A stretch of 61,360 nucleotides of DNA. It comes from an uncultured Paracoccus sp. (GTDB lineage: Bacteria; Pseudomonadota; Alphaproteobacteria; Rhodobacterales; Rhodobacteraceae). The translations under genes were made by a program, and so were the position numbers. The stretch is taken from contig CAKTBJ010000014.1 of assembly GCA_934533075.1 (NCBI GenBank), forward strand, positions 1 through 61,360, read 5' to 3'. How positions within the stretch are numbered: the stretch's first letter is position 1; every line of letters begins with the position of its first letter. Below are positions 9,031 through 19,911 of this stretch, in pieces. The notes under the pieces are model-generated. The model saw only the letters and a list, made by a program, of their open reading frames with translations. It did no database searches and was not told where the DNA came from.

Positions 9031-10671
9031 ATGCCGCAGCCGTTTTCCCCCTCCGCCGCCCTTGCCAGCGCCCGCGCGGCGCTGCCCGCCCTCGCGCCGC
9101 TGACCGAGGCCGCGACCGAGGCGCTGCGCGACCGCGTGCTGTCGAATGGCCGCCCCGATGCGGCCCTGCTGGAGGCCGAGCAGCACGCCGCCCATGCGCT
9201 GAGCTGGATCGCCACCTATACCGAGGCGCTGGCGCAGCTTGCCGCCTGGGCCGGGCGGCTGGACGAGGCCGGGGCCTTCGGCGAGATCGAGGGGCTGATC
9301 CTTCAGATCGGCTTCGGCGAATACCTGACCCAGCTTTTCGGCGGCATCCCGATGAGCCAGACGGAATTCGCGCGGCTTTCCGACCTCGGCCTCGACATCG
9401 CCCCCGACGCCGCCGCCCGCGCGGCGATGGGCGGCAACACCGCGCAGGCACGGGCGCGGCTGGCCGAACTGATCCTTGTCGCCGAGGGCGCGGCGACCTT
9501 CGGCGCCTCCGGCCTCGACGAGGAGCTGGAGATGATCCGCACCCAGTTCCGCCGCTATGCCGAGGACAAGGTGATCCCGCATGCGCATGGCTGGCATCTG
9601 CGCGACGAATACATCCCGATGCAGGTCATCGAGGACCTGGCCGGCATGGGCGTCTTCGGCCTGACCATCCCCGAGGAATTCGGTGGCTACGGGCTGTCGA
9701 AGGCGTCGATGGTGGTGGTCTCCGAAGAGCTTTCAAGAGGTTACATCGGCGTCGGTTCCTTGGGCACCCGGTCCGAGATCGCGGCCGAGCTGATCCTGTG
9801 CGGCGGCACCGAGGCGCAGAAGGCGCATTGGCTGCCACGCATCGCGTCCGGGGAAATCCTGCCGACGGCGGTGTTCACCGAACCCAATACCGGCAGCGAT
9901 CTGGGCAGCCTTCGCACCCGCGCCACCCGCACCGAAGACGGCTGGGAGATCACGGGCAACAAGACCTGGATCACCCATGCCGCCCGCGCCCATGTGATGA
10001 CCCTGCTGGCGCGCACCGACCCCGCCAGCACCGACTGGCGGGGCCTGTCGATGTTCCTGGCCGAGAAGCAGCCGGGCACCGACGACGACCCCTTCCCCAC
10101 GCCCGGCATGACCGGCGGCGAGATCGAGGTGCTGGGCTATCGCGGCATGAAGGAGTTCGAGCTGGGCTTCGACGGCTTCAAGGTCCCGTCCGAGAACCTG
10201 CTGGGCGGCCAGCCGGGACAGGGCTTCAAGCAGTTGATGCAAACATTTGAATCGGCACGGATTCAAACTGCCGCCCGCGCCGTGGGCGTGGCGCAATCGG
10301 CGCTGGAATACGGCCTGCGCTATGCGCGCGAGCGGGTGCAGTTCGGCAAGCCGCTGGCCGCCTTCCCGCGCGTGGCCGACAAGCTGGCGCTGTCGGCGGT
10401 CGAGGTGATGATCGCCCGCCAGTTGACCTATTTCGCTGCCTGGGAAAAGGACCACGACCGGCGTTGCGACCTGGAGGCCGGAATGGCCAAGCTGCTGGGC
10501 GCGCGCGTGGCCTGGGCGGCGGCGGACAATGCGCTGCAAATTCATGGTGGTAACGGGTTCGCGCTGGAATATCCGATCAGCCGGGTTCTGTGCGATGCCC
10601 GCATCCTGAACATCTTCGAGGGCGCGGCCGAGATTCAGGCGCAGGTGATCGCGCGGCGCCTGCTGGGGTAA
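9031..10671 (+). CDS. mcd: (2S)-methylsuccinyl-CoA dehydrogenase
   Basis: The protein has 546 residues: an acyl-CoA dehydrogenase domain (from about residue 150: EELEMIRTQFRRYAEDKVIP, FGLTIPEEFGGYGLS, TEPNTGSDLGS, ARERVQFGKPL, ILNIFEGAAEIQ) with an added N-terminal helical domain of about 150 residues. That extension is the hallmark of Mcd, which oxidises (2S)-methylsuccinyl-CoA to mesaconyl-CoA in the ethylmalonyl-CoA pathway for acetyl-CoA assimilation. Electrons would go to EtfBA. The ATG at 9031 is the first in-frame ATG of homologous sequence; the ribosome-binding site is GGATGAG. An ordinary acyl-CoA dehydrogenase would lack the N-terminal domain. Confidence 0.88.
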   Translation: MPQPFSPSAALASARAALPALAPLTEAATEALRDRVLSNGRPDAALLEAEQHAAHALSWIATYTEALAQLAAWAGRLDEAGAFGEIEGLILQIGFGEYLTQLFGGIPMSQTEFARLSDLGLDIAPDAAARAAMGGNTAQARARLAELILVAEGAATFGASGLDEELEMIRTQFRRYAEDKVIPHAHGWHLRDEYIPMQVIEDLAGMGVFGLTIPEEFGGYGLSKASMVVVSEELSRGYIGVGSLGTRSEIAAELILCGGTEAQKAHWLPRIASGEILPTAVFTEPNTGSDLGSLRTRATRTEDGWEITGNKTWITHAARAHVMTLLARTDPASTDWRGLSMFLAEKQPGTDDDPFPTPGMTGGEIEVLGYRGMKEFELGFDGFKVPSENLLGGQPGQGFKQLMQTFESARIQTAARAVGVAQSALEYGLRYARERVQFGKPLAAFPRVADKLALSAVEVMIARQLTYFAAWEKDHDRRCDLEAGMAKLLGARVAWAAADNALQIHGGNGFALEYPISRVLCDARILNIFEGAAEIQAQVIARRLLG

Positions 10672-10695
10672 CCTGTCCCAAGCCGAACCCGAACG

Positions 10696-10830
10696 CCCGT
10701 GGGTGCGTGCTTGCATGCGTCGGACCCCGAATGGTGCGTGTAAACACGCACCCTACGCCCCGAGGGCACCGCGCCTTGCACAACGATCCGTGCGATCCCG
10801 TAGGGTGCGTGCTTGCACGCACCGAACCCC
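10696..10830. repeat. REP-like palindrome cluster (three units)
   Basis: Two near-identical direct units (10696-10728 and 10797-10830) share the core GGGTGCGTGCTTGCACGCAC, which is itself palindromic. Between them, at 10733-10756, lies a third unit, GGTGCGTGTAAACACGCACC, in the opposite sense. The cluster fills the gap between mcd and the PIN-domain gene. It resembles bacterial REP/BIME elements; transcripts ending here could form stable hairpins. Confidence 0.75.
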
Positions 10831-10835
10831 ACCGC

Positions 10836-11399
10836 TCACCCCCGCGCCAGCGCGCGGGCCAGACGCGGCAGGCGGGCGCGCTTCATCAGCGCCCGCAGGT
10901 CCATATCGCCGCCAAGGGCCTGCGCGCGGGCATGGGCCGCATGGACCGCCCCCGCCACGGGATCGGGGTCGCGCCGCCACAGCCCGGTCAGGAATTCGTC
11001 GGGATGCAGGGCCTCCACCCCCTCCGGGACCAAGGCCCGGCGCGGGAAATCGCGCAGGTTGGCGGTGACGATCAGCCCCGCCCGCGCCGACAAGGCGGCC
11101 GCCAGAACATGCCGGTCGGCGGGGTCGGGCAGATCATGGGCCGCGCCCTCGTCCGCCGCCACCTCGGCGCCGGGAAACCGCGCCCGCGCCTGCGCGATCT
11201 CGGCCCCGGCCACGGCATCGCCCTCCGGTCCCAGCCGCGCGGCGGCATGGCGCCACTCACCCAGAATCCGCGCCGACCAGATGGGCACGAACAACCCGGC
11301 GCCGGCCACGTCCAGCAGCACCTCGCGCAGGATCGTGGGATACAGCACGCAGGCATCCAGCACCGCGCGCCCACCCGTGGGAAATTGCCGCCACTCCAT
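10836..11399 (-). CDS. PIN-domain protein (VapC-like nuclease fold)
   Basis: The protein has 187 residues. The N terminus has the PIN-type first acidic motif in AVLDACVLYP. Later acidic residues occur in SARILGEW, HDLPDPADRHVLAAAL and LIVTANLRDFP, as in PIN-domain nucleases. No antitoxin-like small gene is adjacent, so a classical VapBC pair is not supported. It matches a PIN family common in Rhodobacteraceae whose role is not established. It ends inside or next to the REP-like cluster and is divergent from edd. Confidence 0.78.
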   Translation of the reverse strand: MEWRQFPTGGRAVLDACVLYPTILREVLLDVAGAGLFVPIWSARILGEWRHAAARLGPEGDAVAGAEIAQARARFPGAEVAADEGAAHDLPDPADRHVLAAALSARAGLIVTANLRDFPRRALVPEGVEALHPDEFLTGLWRRDPDPVAGAVHAAHARAQALGGDMDLRALMKRARLPRLARALARG

Positions 11400-11493
11400 C
11401 GGGCCGGGATGCCAGCGAAAACCCGCCGCAGCAAGCCCTTGCCGGCGTTATCGCTAACGGCGTAAGCTGTGCCGGAATGACCCGGAGGCCGCC

Positions 11494-13302
<1,809 letters not shown>

Positions 13303-13350
13303 CCGCATTTCCCCCCTGCCCGCCGCGCGCCGGGCGTGCTAGGCAAACTC

Positions 13351-15621
13351 ATGGCAACGATCCCCTCCCGACAGCAGATCCTCGACTGGGTGGCCGAGCA
13401 CCCGGACGCGGCCAGCAAGCGCGACCTCGCCAAGGCCTTCGGCCTCAAGGGCGGGGCCGAGCGCATCGAACTCAAGCGTATCCTGCGCGAGCTGGAGGCC
13501 GAGGGGCTGCTGGCCCGCCGCCGCCGGCATTACGAGGATGCGGGCGCCCTGCCCCCGGTCTCGGTCCTGGCGCTGATCGGCCCGGACGCGCAAGGCGACC
13601 TGTTCGCCAAGCCGCTGGAATGGCAGGGCGACGGCGCCGCGCCGCGCATCCTGTTCCTGCCGCGCGAGCATGACCCGGCCATCGGTCCCGGCGACCGCTT
13701 CCTGGCCCGCCTGACCCCCACGCCCGGCACCGAATCGCATGATTACGAGGCGCGGCTGATGCGGCGCATCGGCATGCAGCCCCACAAGATCGCCGGGATC
13801 TTCCGCAAGACCACCGAGGGCGGGCGCATCCTGCCCATCGACAAGGGCGACAGCCGCGAATGGCGGGTGCGCGGCGACGCCACGCTGGGCGCGCAGGACG
13901 GCGAACTGGTCGAGGCCGAGCAGGCCGGGCCGAAGGGCCGGCTGGGCCTGCCGCTGGCCCGCGTGATCGAGCGGCTGGGCGACCCTTCGGCGCCGCGCGC
14001 GGTCAGCCTGATCGCCATCCATCAATACGGCATTCCCGACGATTTCCCCGACGAGGCGCTGGCGGAGGCCGAGGCGGCGAAGCCCGCACCGATGAAGGGC
14101 CGCGACGACCTGCGCACGCTGCCCTTCATCACCATCGACCCCTCGGATGCGCGCGACCATGACGATGCGGTCGCCGCCATGCCCGACCCCGACCCGGCCA
14201 ATCCGGGCGGCATGCTGGTCTGGGTGGCCATCGCCGACGTGGCGCATTACGTCCGCCCCGGCACCGCGCTGGACCGCGAGGCAAGAAAGCGCGGGAACTC
14301 GACCTATTTCCCCGACCGGGTGGTGCCGATGCTGCCCGACGCGCTGTCGGGCGACCTGTGCAGCCTGCATGAGGGCGTCGACCGCCCGGTGATCGCGGTG
14401 CGCTTGCGGCTGGATTCCTCGGGCGAGCTGACCGGCCACGGCTTTCATCGCGGGATGATTCGCTCGCTGGCCTCGCTGTCCTATCATCAGGCGCAGGACG
14501 CGGCGGACGGGCGGCCCGATGCGGTGACGCAGCCGCTGATGGACAGCGTGATCCGGCCTTTGTTCGCCGCCTATGAACTGGCCGACAAGGCGCGGGCGCG
14601 GCGGCAACCGCTAGACCTCGACCTGCCCGAGCGGCGGATCGAACTCGGCCCGGACGGCCGCGTGCGTTCGGTGGCCTTCCGCGAGCGGCTGGCGGCACAC
14701 AAACTGATCGAGGAGATGATGATCCTCGCCAATGTCGCGGCCGCGCAGACATTGGAGGCGAAGCGCCGCCCGCTGGTCTATCGCGTGCATGAGGAGCCGG
14801 CCCCTGACCGGCTGGACGCGCTGCGCGAGGTGGCGGCGGCCTCGGGCTTTACCCTGGCCAAGGGGCAGGTGCTGCATACCCAGCACATCAACCGGCTGCT
14901 GGCGCAGGCCGAGGGCAGCGATTACGACGAACTGATCAATATCAGCACCTTGCGGGCGATGTCACAGGCCTATTACGACCCCGGCAACCTTGGCCATTTC
15001 GGGCTGGCGCTGCGGTCCTATGCGCATTTCACCTCGCCCATCCGGCGCTATGCCGACCTGATCGTGCACCGGGCGCTGATCGCCGCGCATGGCTGGGGCA
15101 AGGACGGCCTGTCGCCCGAGGATGTCGAGATGCTGCCCGAGACCGCGCAGCATATCTCGGAGACCGAGCGCCGCTCGATGGCGGCCGAGCGCGACACCAA
15201 CGACCGTTATCTGGCCGCCTTCCTGGCGGATCGGGTGGGCACAGAAATGTCCGGCCGGATCAACGGGGTGGCGCGGTTCGGCGCCTTCGTGCGGCTGGAC
15301 GAGACCGGCGCCGACGGGCTGCTGCCGATCCGCGCCATCGGCAACGAATATTTCCATTTCGACCCTGACGCGCAGCTTCTGATCGGCGCCGACAGCGGGC
15401 TGGAGATCGGGCTGGGCCAGCGCGTCACCGTGCGGCTGGCCGAGGCCGATGCGCTGACCGGCGGGCTGGTGCTGGACCTGCTGGAACTGGACGGCCAGCC
15501 GGTCGCGCAAGGCCCGCGCCGGCGCAAGGGGCGCGGCCCCGCCCGCCCCGGCGCCACCCGCAAGAAGGCCAGCGAGGCCGCCCACAAGGCCAAGCGCAGC
15601 CGGGTCCGCAAGCAACGCTGA
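13351..15621 (+). CDS. rnr: Ribonuclease R
   Basis: The protein has 756 residues and is a 3'-5' exoribonuclease that degrades structured RNA. In order: an N-terminal winged-helix-like region ([12 protein letters not shown]), cold-shock domains, the RNB catalytic domain with the acidic cluster [14 protein letters not shown], a second RNB block [15 protein letters not shown], an S1 domain ([17 protein letters not shown]) and a basic Lys/Arg tail ([17 protein letters not shown]). I start at ATG 13351 because homologues begin MA.IPS; the GTG at 13336 would add five residues. Confidence 0.96.
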   Translation: MATIPSRQQILDWVAEHPDAASKRDLAKAFGLKGGAERIELKRILRELEAEGLLARRRRHYEDAGALPPVSVLALIGPDAQGDLFAKPLEWQGDGAAPRILFLPREHDPAIGPGDRFLARLTPTPGTESHDYEARLMRRIGMQPHKIAGIFRKTTEGGRILPIDKGDSREWRVRGDATLGAQDGELVEAEQAGPKGRLGLPLARVIERLGDPSAPRAVSLIAIHQYGIPDDFPDEALAEAEAAKPAPMKGRDDLRTLPFITIDPSDARDHDDAVAAMPDPDPANPGGMLVWVAIADVAHYVRPGTALDREARKRGNSTYFPDRVVPMLPDALSGDLCSLHEGVDRPVIAVRLRLDSSGELTGHGFHRGMIRSLASLSYHQAQDAADGRPDAVTQPLMDSVIRPLFAAYELADKARARRQPLDLDLPERRIELGPDGRVRSVAFRERLAAHKLIEEMMILANVAAAQTLEAKRRPLVYRVHEEPAPDRLDALREVAAASGFTLAKGQVLHTQHINRLLAQAEGSDYDELINISTLRAMSQAYYDPGNLGHFGLALRSYAHFTSPIRRYADLIVHRALIAAHGWGKDGLSPEDVEMLPETAQHISETERRSMAAERDTNDRYLAAFLADRVGTEMSGRINGVARFGAFVRLDETGADGLLPIRAIGNEYFHFDPDAQLLIGADSGLEIGLGQRVTVRLAEADALTGGLVLDLLELDGQPVAQGPRRRKGRGPARPGATRKKASEAAHKAKRSRVRKQR

Positions 15622-15626
15622 CACGA

Positions 15627-15655
15627 GAAAGGGCGGCCCGCTGGCCGCCCTTTCC
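15627..15655. terminator. Inverted repeat between convergent rnr and cycM
   Basis: A 12-bp perfect stem (GAAAGGGCGGCC with GGCCGCCCTTTC) and a four-base loop lie six bases after rnr and 24 bases after the cycM stop. The AAA/TTT ends give each direction a short U run, so it can act as a bidirectional terminator. Confidence 0.75.
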
Positions 15656-15678
15656 GTAATCCCGCGAAGGGGTTGCGC

Positions 15679-16221
15679 TTACGGGTTCTGTTCCAGGTAG
15701 GCGACCAGATCGGCGATCTCCTGCGGGCGGCGGATGCCGGCGAAGGCCATCTTGGTGCCGGGAACCTCGGCCTTCGGGTTGGTCAGGAAGTGGAACAGCG
15801 CCTCGGGCGTCCATTCGGGATAGTCGGCGACATGGGCCTTCATCGCGTCGGAATAGGCATAGCCGGCCGACGAGGCCATCGGACGGCCGACCACGCCGTT
15901 CAGATGCGGGCCGGTGCCGTCGCTGCCGTCCAGCTTGTGGCAGGCCCGGCACTTGCCGAAGCCCTTCTCGCCCGCGGCCGGGTCGGCCGATTCCATCAGC
16001 GCGGCGAAGTCGACCTCCTCGGCCTCGGCGGCGCCGCCGGCATCGGACTCGGCAACCTCGATCGTGTAGGCCTGCGCCGGCGCCTCGCCCTCGGCATGAT
16101 GGTCGCCGCCGGGCGGTCCCATGTGGAAGATGCCCGAGGCCGCCCACGACGCCAGCATCATAAACAGAAGCGCGCCGATGAGTGCCCCGGCGGCCTTGGT
16201 GATCGTCATGGTGTTGAACAT
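15679..16221 (-). CDS. cycM: Membrane-anchored cytochrome c552 (CycM type)
   Basis: The protein has 180 residues. An uncleaved N-terminal anchor (about residues 8-30, [19 protein letters not shown]) is followed by an acidic linker of about 45 residues and a class I cytochrome c domain. The heme site is KCRACH (Cys91, Cys94, His95), and the likely sixth ligand is Met158 in PGTKMAFAG. In Paracoccus, CycM carries electrons between the bc1 complex and cytochrome aa3 oxidase. Start and anchor match that family closely. It is divergent from pheA. Confidence 0.95.
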   Translation of the reverse strand: MFNTMTITKAAGALIGALLFMMLASWAASGIFHMGPPGGDHHAEGEAPAQAYTIEVAESDAGGAAEAEEVDFAALMESADPAAGEKGFGKCRACHKLDGSDGTGPHLNGVVGRPMASSAGYAYSDAMKAHVADYPEWTPEALFHFLTNPKAEVPGTKMAFAGIRRPQEIADLVAYLEQNP

Positions 16222-16332
16222 GATGGCGTTCCCGGTTGGTCAGCTATGTGTCGCGGGTATCTACCCGCTTTCGTTCGGTCCTTTCAAGGTATAGTTGACA
16301 TCCTGCGCCCTTTGCGACGACAGGATTCCCCG

Positions 16333-17232
16333 ATGACCGATCACCCCCATTCCAAGACCAATCGCATCGCATTTCAAGGGGAACTGGGTGCCTATTCGCA
16401 TCAGGCCTGCCAATTTTCGCGTCCCGGCATGGAGGTCCTGCCCTGCCGCACCTTCGAGGACGTGATCGAGGCGGTGCATTCCGGGCAGGCCGACCTGGCC
16501 ATGCTGCCGGTCGAGAACTCGACCTATGGGCGGGTGGCCGACATCCATCGCCTGCTGCCGGAATCGGGGCTGCATATCGTCGACGAGGCCTTCGTCCGCG
16601 TGCATATCAACCTGATGGCGCTGCCCGGCGTGCGGGTCGAGGACATCGCCAAGGTGCGCGCGCATCTGGTGCTGCTGCCGCAATCGGCGGCCTTCCTGGC
16701 GCGCCACGGCATCAGCGGCGAGGCCGCCGCCGACAGCGCCGGGGCCGCCGCCGAACTGGCGCGGGAAGGCCATCGTGACCAGGGCGTGCTGGCCTCGGAC
16801 CTCGCGGCGGACATCCACGGGCTGGAGATCCTCGCCCGCCATATCGAGGACCACGCCCACAACACCACCCGCTTTCTGGTCATGTCGCCGACGCCCGACA
16901 CGACCCGGCGCGAGCGGCGCCCCGGCCTCGGCATGATCACCACCATCGTGTTCCAGGTGCGCAACATTCCCGCCGCGCTCTACAAGGCGATGGGCGGGTT
17001 CGCGACCAACGGCATCAACATGACCAAGCTGGAAAGCTATATGGTGGACGGGCTGTTCACCGCGACGCAGTTCTATGCCGATATCGACGGCCATCCCGAC
17101 GACCCGCCGGTCCAGCGCGCGCTGGAGGAGCTGCGCTATTTCACCTCATCCATGATGATCCTCGGCACCTATCCCGCCGATCCGCTGCGCGAATCGCAGG
17201 CGGCGGCCCAGGCGGCGGCCTGCGGCGGCTGA
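16333..17232 (+). CDS. pheA: Prephenate dehydratase
   Basis: The protein has 299 residues, a monofunctional prephenate dehydratase without a chorismate mutase domain. The catalytic domain begins RIAFQGELGAYSHQA and contains PVENSTYGRVADIH and the TRF motif in HNTTRFLVM. The C-terminal ACT domain has NGINMTKLESYMVDG, where phenylalanine feedback regulation normally acts. The reaction gives phenylpyruvate for phenylalanine synthesis. ATG 16333 is chosen because the frame upstream runs antisense through cycM. The 111-bp spacer to cycM holds both promoters. Confidence 0.95.
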   Translation: MTDHPHSKTNRIAFQGELGAYSHQACQFSRPGMEVLPCRTFEDVIEAVHSGQADLAMLPVENSTYGRVADIHRLLPESGLHIVDEAFVRVHINLMALPGVRVEDIAKVRAHLVLLPQSAAFLARHGISGEAAADSAGAAAELAREGHRDQGVLASDLAADIHGLEILARHIEDHAHNTTRFLVMSPTPDTTRRERRPGLGMITTIVFQVRNIPAALYKAMGGFATNGINMTKLESYMVDGLFTATQFYADIDGHPDDPPVQRALEELRYFTSSMMILGTYPADPLRESQAAAQAAACGG

Positions 17233-17260
17233 GCCGCCCCGGCCCCCGGCAGGGCCGCGC

Positions 17261-17719
17261 TCAGGCGGCCATGCGCCCCTCGACCATCTGCTCGACCAGC
17301 CTGTCCACGCCTTGCGCGAAACGGCTGTCCAGCGAGCCCTTGGACAGCTTGGCCGTCTGGATCAGCAGCCGCGCCTTCATCGTGCGGGGGCGCAGGTTCA
17401 CCTCGCACACCACGCGCGAGCGCGCCCGCGTCAGCGCCACGATGGTCAGGTCCAGCACGATGTCGAAGGATTCCGAACTGCCGTTCAGCCGCAGCGCCTC
17501 GTCCGGGTCGTGCCGGGTCAGCGCGAACCGCGCCACCCGCCGCTTTCCGCGCCAGTCGAAGCTGATATCCCAGGCCTTCGTCCCCTCCACGCCGGGGTCC
17601 AGCGCCGTCACCTCGGCCCGGTTGCGCCGCACGATCCGCTCCAGCCGGTCGAAATCGCTCAGCGCCCGGAACAGCGCCTGCGCGGTCATGTCGACATCCT
17701 TGCGCGCCGAAAACTTCAT
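17261..17719 (-). CDS. SRPBCC-superfamily protein (START/polyketide-cyclase-like fold)
   Basis: The protein has 152 residues and starts MKFSARKDVD after a GGGGGAGGG ribosome-binding site. The pattern of an N-terminal beta strand, FRALSDFDRLERIVRR, a mid-region of strands (WDISFDWRGKRRVARF) and a long C-terminal helix (LDSRFAQGVDRLVEQMVEG) fits the SRPBCC helix-grip fold. These proteins bind hydrophobic ligands, but nothing here identifies the ligand. It converges with pheA and lies divergent from the phosphoesterase gene. Confidence 0.75.
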   Translation of the reverse strand: MKFSARKDVDMTAQALFRALSDFDRLERIVRRNRAEVTALDPGVEGTKAWDISFDWRGKRRVARFALTRHDPDEALRLNGSSESFDIVLDLTIVALTRARSRVVCEVNLRPRTMKARLLIQTAKLSKGSLDSRFAQGVDRLVEQMVEGRMAA

Positions 17720-17840
17720 CTGCCCTCCCCCTCGAAAACTGCCCTGCCCATAAAGCACCCCTCACCCGCAGCGCAAGGCCGGGGCGGTCCCCGACAACCT
17801 TTGATTGTGAACCATCGCACGCAACGGTAAACATTTCGTT

Positions 17841-19658
17841 GTGAAGCGACACAAGGCGACCATATCCCCGCCGGCAAGGGCGGAATTGCGCATCCTTGCG
17901 ACCAGCGACCTGCATATGCACCTGCTGGCGCATGATTATTTCACGGATCGGGGCGATGCGCCCTTCGGGCTGGCGCGGGTGGCCGCCCGCATCGCCCGCC
18001 ACCGGGCCGAGGCCGGGAACTGCCTGCTGCTGGACAATGGCGACCTGTTGCAGGGCAATCTGCTGGGCGACCATCTGGCCGGCCAGCCCGGCCCGCATCC
18101 GGCGATCGGCTGGATGGCGCGGCTGGGCTACGACGCGGCGACGCTGGGCAATCACGATTTTTCCTATGGGCTGCGCAACCTTGCCCGCGCGCTCTCCGCC
18201 GCGCGCTACCCCGTCGTGCTGGCCAATGCCGAAACGCCCGGCCGCAAGCCGCCCTTTCGCCCCTGGGTCATGCTGCCCCGGCGGATCGCCTGCACCGATG
18301 GCAGCCATCACGCGCTGCGGGTCGGCATCATCGGCTTCCTGCCCCCGCAGACCCCGCAATGGGAGCCGGGCCTCGCCGGGCGCCTGACCTGCACCGACAT
18401 CCTGGAGGCCGCCGCGCACCACCTGCCCCGGATGCGCGCGGCGGGCTGCGAGGTGATCGTGGCCCTGTGCCACGGCGGCATCCAGCCCGGCCGCCACCAT
18501 CGCGGGGCCGAGAACGCGGCGGCGGCGCTGGCGCGGCTGGACATCGACGCGATCGTCGCCGGCCATACGCATCTGGTCTTTCCCGGTCCCGACATCCCGG
18601 CAACGGAGGAGATCGACCCCCGGCGCGGCACGCTTGCGGGCAAGCCGGCGGTGATGCCGGGCTTCTGGGGCAGCCATCTGGGGGTGATCGCGCTGCACCT
18701 CGCGCATGACGGCACCCGCTGGACCATCGAATCCGCGCAATCCCGCGCCGAGCCTTGCGCGGCCGAGCCGCCCGCCGCCGACCTGCCCGCGCCGGTGATC
18801 GCCGCGCATCGCGCCGCGCGCCGGCATTTCGCGCGCCGGGTCGGGCACAGCGCGGTGCCGCTGGCCAGCCATTTCGCGCAACTGGGCCAGGATGCGGGGC
18901 TGGTGCTGATCGCGCAGGCCTCGCGCTGGCACCTGCGCCGCGCACTGAAGGCGGATGGCCTGCCCATCCTTGCCGCCGTAGCCCCGTTCCGCAGCGGCGG
19001 GCGCGGCGGGCCGTCGCATTATACCGATGTGGCGGCCGGCCCGCTGTCGCTGCGGGCACTGACCGATCTTTACCTGTTTCCCAACCACATCGCCGCCCTG
19101 CGCGTCACCGGCCGCGCCCTGCGCGACTGGCTGGAGCGCGCGGCCGGCCAGTTCAACCGCCTCGTGCCCGCGCAACCCGATCAGGACCTGCTGGACCCGC
19201 GCTTTCCGGGCTATAATTTCGACGTGATCGCCGGGCTGCGCTGGCAGTTCGACCTGTCCGCCCCGCCGCTCTATCGCCCCGATGGCCGGCCGCTGGGCGA
19301 TGGGCCGGGCCGGGTGCGCAACCTGCAATTCCGAGGTCGGCCGCTGGAGGACGAGCAGGCCTTCATCCTCGCCACCAACAGCTATCGCCTCGGCGCGCAC
19401 GGGCTTTTCGCCCCGCTGGCCCGCACGGCCGCGCCGCTGCTGACGCAGGGGCCAAGGCTGCGCGACGTTCTGGCGCTGTATCTGCGACGGCGGCGCCATG
19501 TCGCCCCGCGGGCGGCGCTGGGCTGGGGCCTCGCCCCCCTGCCCGGCACCTCGGCGCGCTTTCGCACCGCGCCCGGCGCGCGCCCGCCGCCCGGCCTGAA
19601 CCTGACCCCGGCGGGGCTGGACCCGCAAGGCTTTGCGCTGTGGCACCTGCATCTCTAA
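17841..19658 (+). CDS. Bifunctional metallophosphatase / 5'-nucleotidase family protein
   Basis: The protein has 605 residues. The N-terminal metallophosphoesterase domain has ATSDLHMHL, LLDNGDLLQGN, ATLGNHDFSYG, VALCHGG and VAGHTHLVFPG in order, covering the two-metal site. The C-terminal 5'-nucleotidase domain has YTDVAAGPLSLRALTDLY and FNDVI-like GYNFDVIAGL. This is the CpdB/UshA family (2',3'-cyclic nucleotide phosphodiesterase and 3'-nucleotidase). Such enzymes are normally periplasmic, yet no signal peptide is visible after the GTG at 17841 (MKRHKATISPPARAELRIL), so it may be cytoplasmic or the start may be wrong. Confidence 0.86.
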   Translation: MKRHKATISPPARAELRILATSDLHMHLLAHDYFTDRGDAPFGLARVAARIARHRAEAGNCLLLDNGDLLQGNLLGDHLAGQPGPHPAIGWMARLGYDAATLGNHDFSYGLRNLARALSAARYPVVLANAETPGRKPPFRPWVMLPRRIACTDGSHHALRVGIIGFLPPQTPQWEPGLAGRLTCTDILEAAAHHLPRMRAAGCEVIVALCHGGIQPGRHHRGAENAAAALARLDIDAIVAGHTHLVFPGPDIPATEEIDPRRGTLAGKPAVMPGFWGSHLGVIALHLAHDGTRWTIESAQSRAEPCAAEPPAADLPAPVIAAHRAARRHFARRVGHSAVPLASHFAQLGQDAGLVLIAQASRWHLRRALKADGLPILAAVAPFRSGGRGGPSHYTDVAAGPLSLRALTDLYLFPNHIAALRVTGRALRDWLERAAGQFNRLVPAQPDQDLLDPRFPGYNFDVIAGLRWQFDLSAPPLYRPDGRPLGDGPGRVRNLQFRGRPLEDEQAFILATNSYRLGAHGLFAPLARTAAPLLTQGPRLRDVLALYLRRRRHVAPRAALGWGLAPLPGTSARFRTAPGARPPPGLNLTPAGLDPQGFALWHLHL

Positions 19659-19688
19659 AGCCTTGCACATCGCGGAAAGCTGGCCTAT

Positions 19689-19795
19689 CTGGATGGCGAG
19701 AGGTTGGCGCGGGCAGGCGCCTCGCCAACCCGGTCAGGTCCGGAAGGAAGCAGCCGTAACGAGTCCCGTCTGGGTCGTCGTCCAGCCTCTCACCT
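19689..19795 (+). ncRNA. ffs: Signal recognition particle RNA, small bacterial (4.5S) type
   Basis: The SRP RNA apical domain is unmistakable: GGTCAGGTCCGGAAGGAAGC followed by AGCC at about 19732-19755, with the GGAA tetraloop and the asymmetric and symmetric loops. The 5' part GAGAGGTTGG near 19698 pairs with CCAGCCTCTC near 19781. The RNA binds Ffh and directs nascent membrane proteins to the translocon. Ends are approximate. Confidence 0.93.
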
Positions 19796-19911
19796 TTCCC
19801 GACATGCCGCGAAGGGCATGCCCCGCATTCACGGCGGGTCGGCCGCGACAACCGCCGGTGCCGATGGGAAACGGGGCAGGCGACACTTCCTTCCGCCGCT
19901 ATGATCCCCGG

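Noticed and set aside
10696..10830. Possible CRISPR-like repeat
   Set aside because: Units are palindromes in both orientations with unequal gaps and no cas genes; they fit REP elements.
10836..11399. VapBC toxin-antitoxin pair
   Set aside because: The PIN protein has no small antitoxin-like gene on either side.
15673..16332. Upstream extension of the pheA frame
   Set aside because: It lies antisense to cycM; prephenate dehydratase homology begins just after ATG 16333.
19633..19911. Upstream extension of the pyruvyl transferase frame
   Set aside because: It overlaps the SRP RNA; the protein family begins near ATG 19912.
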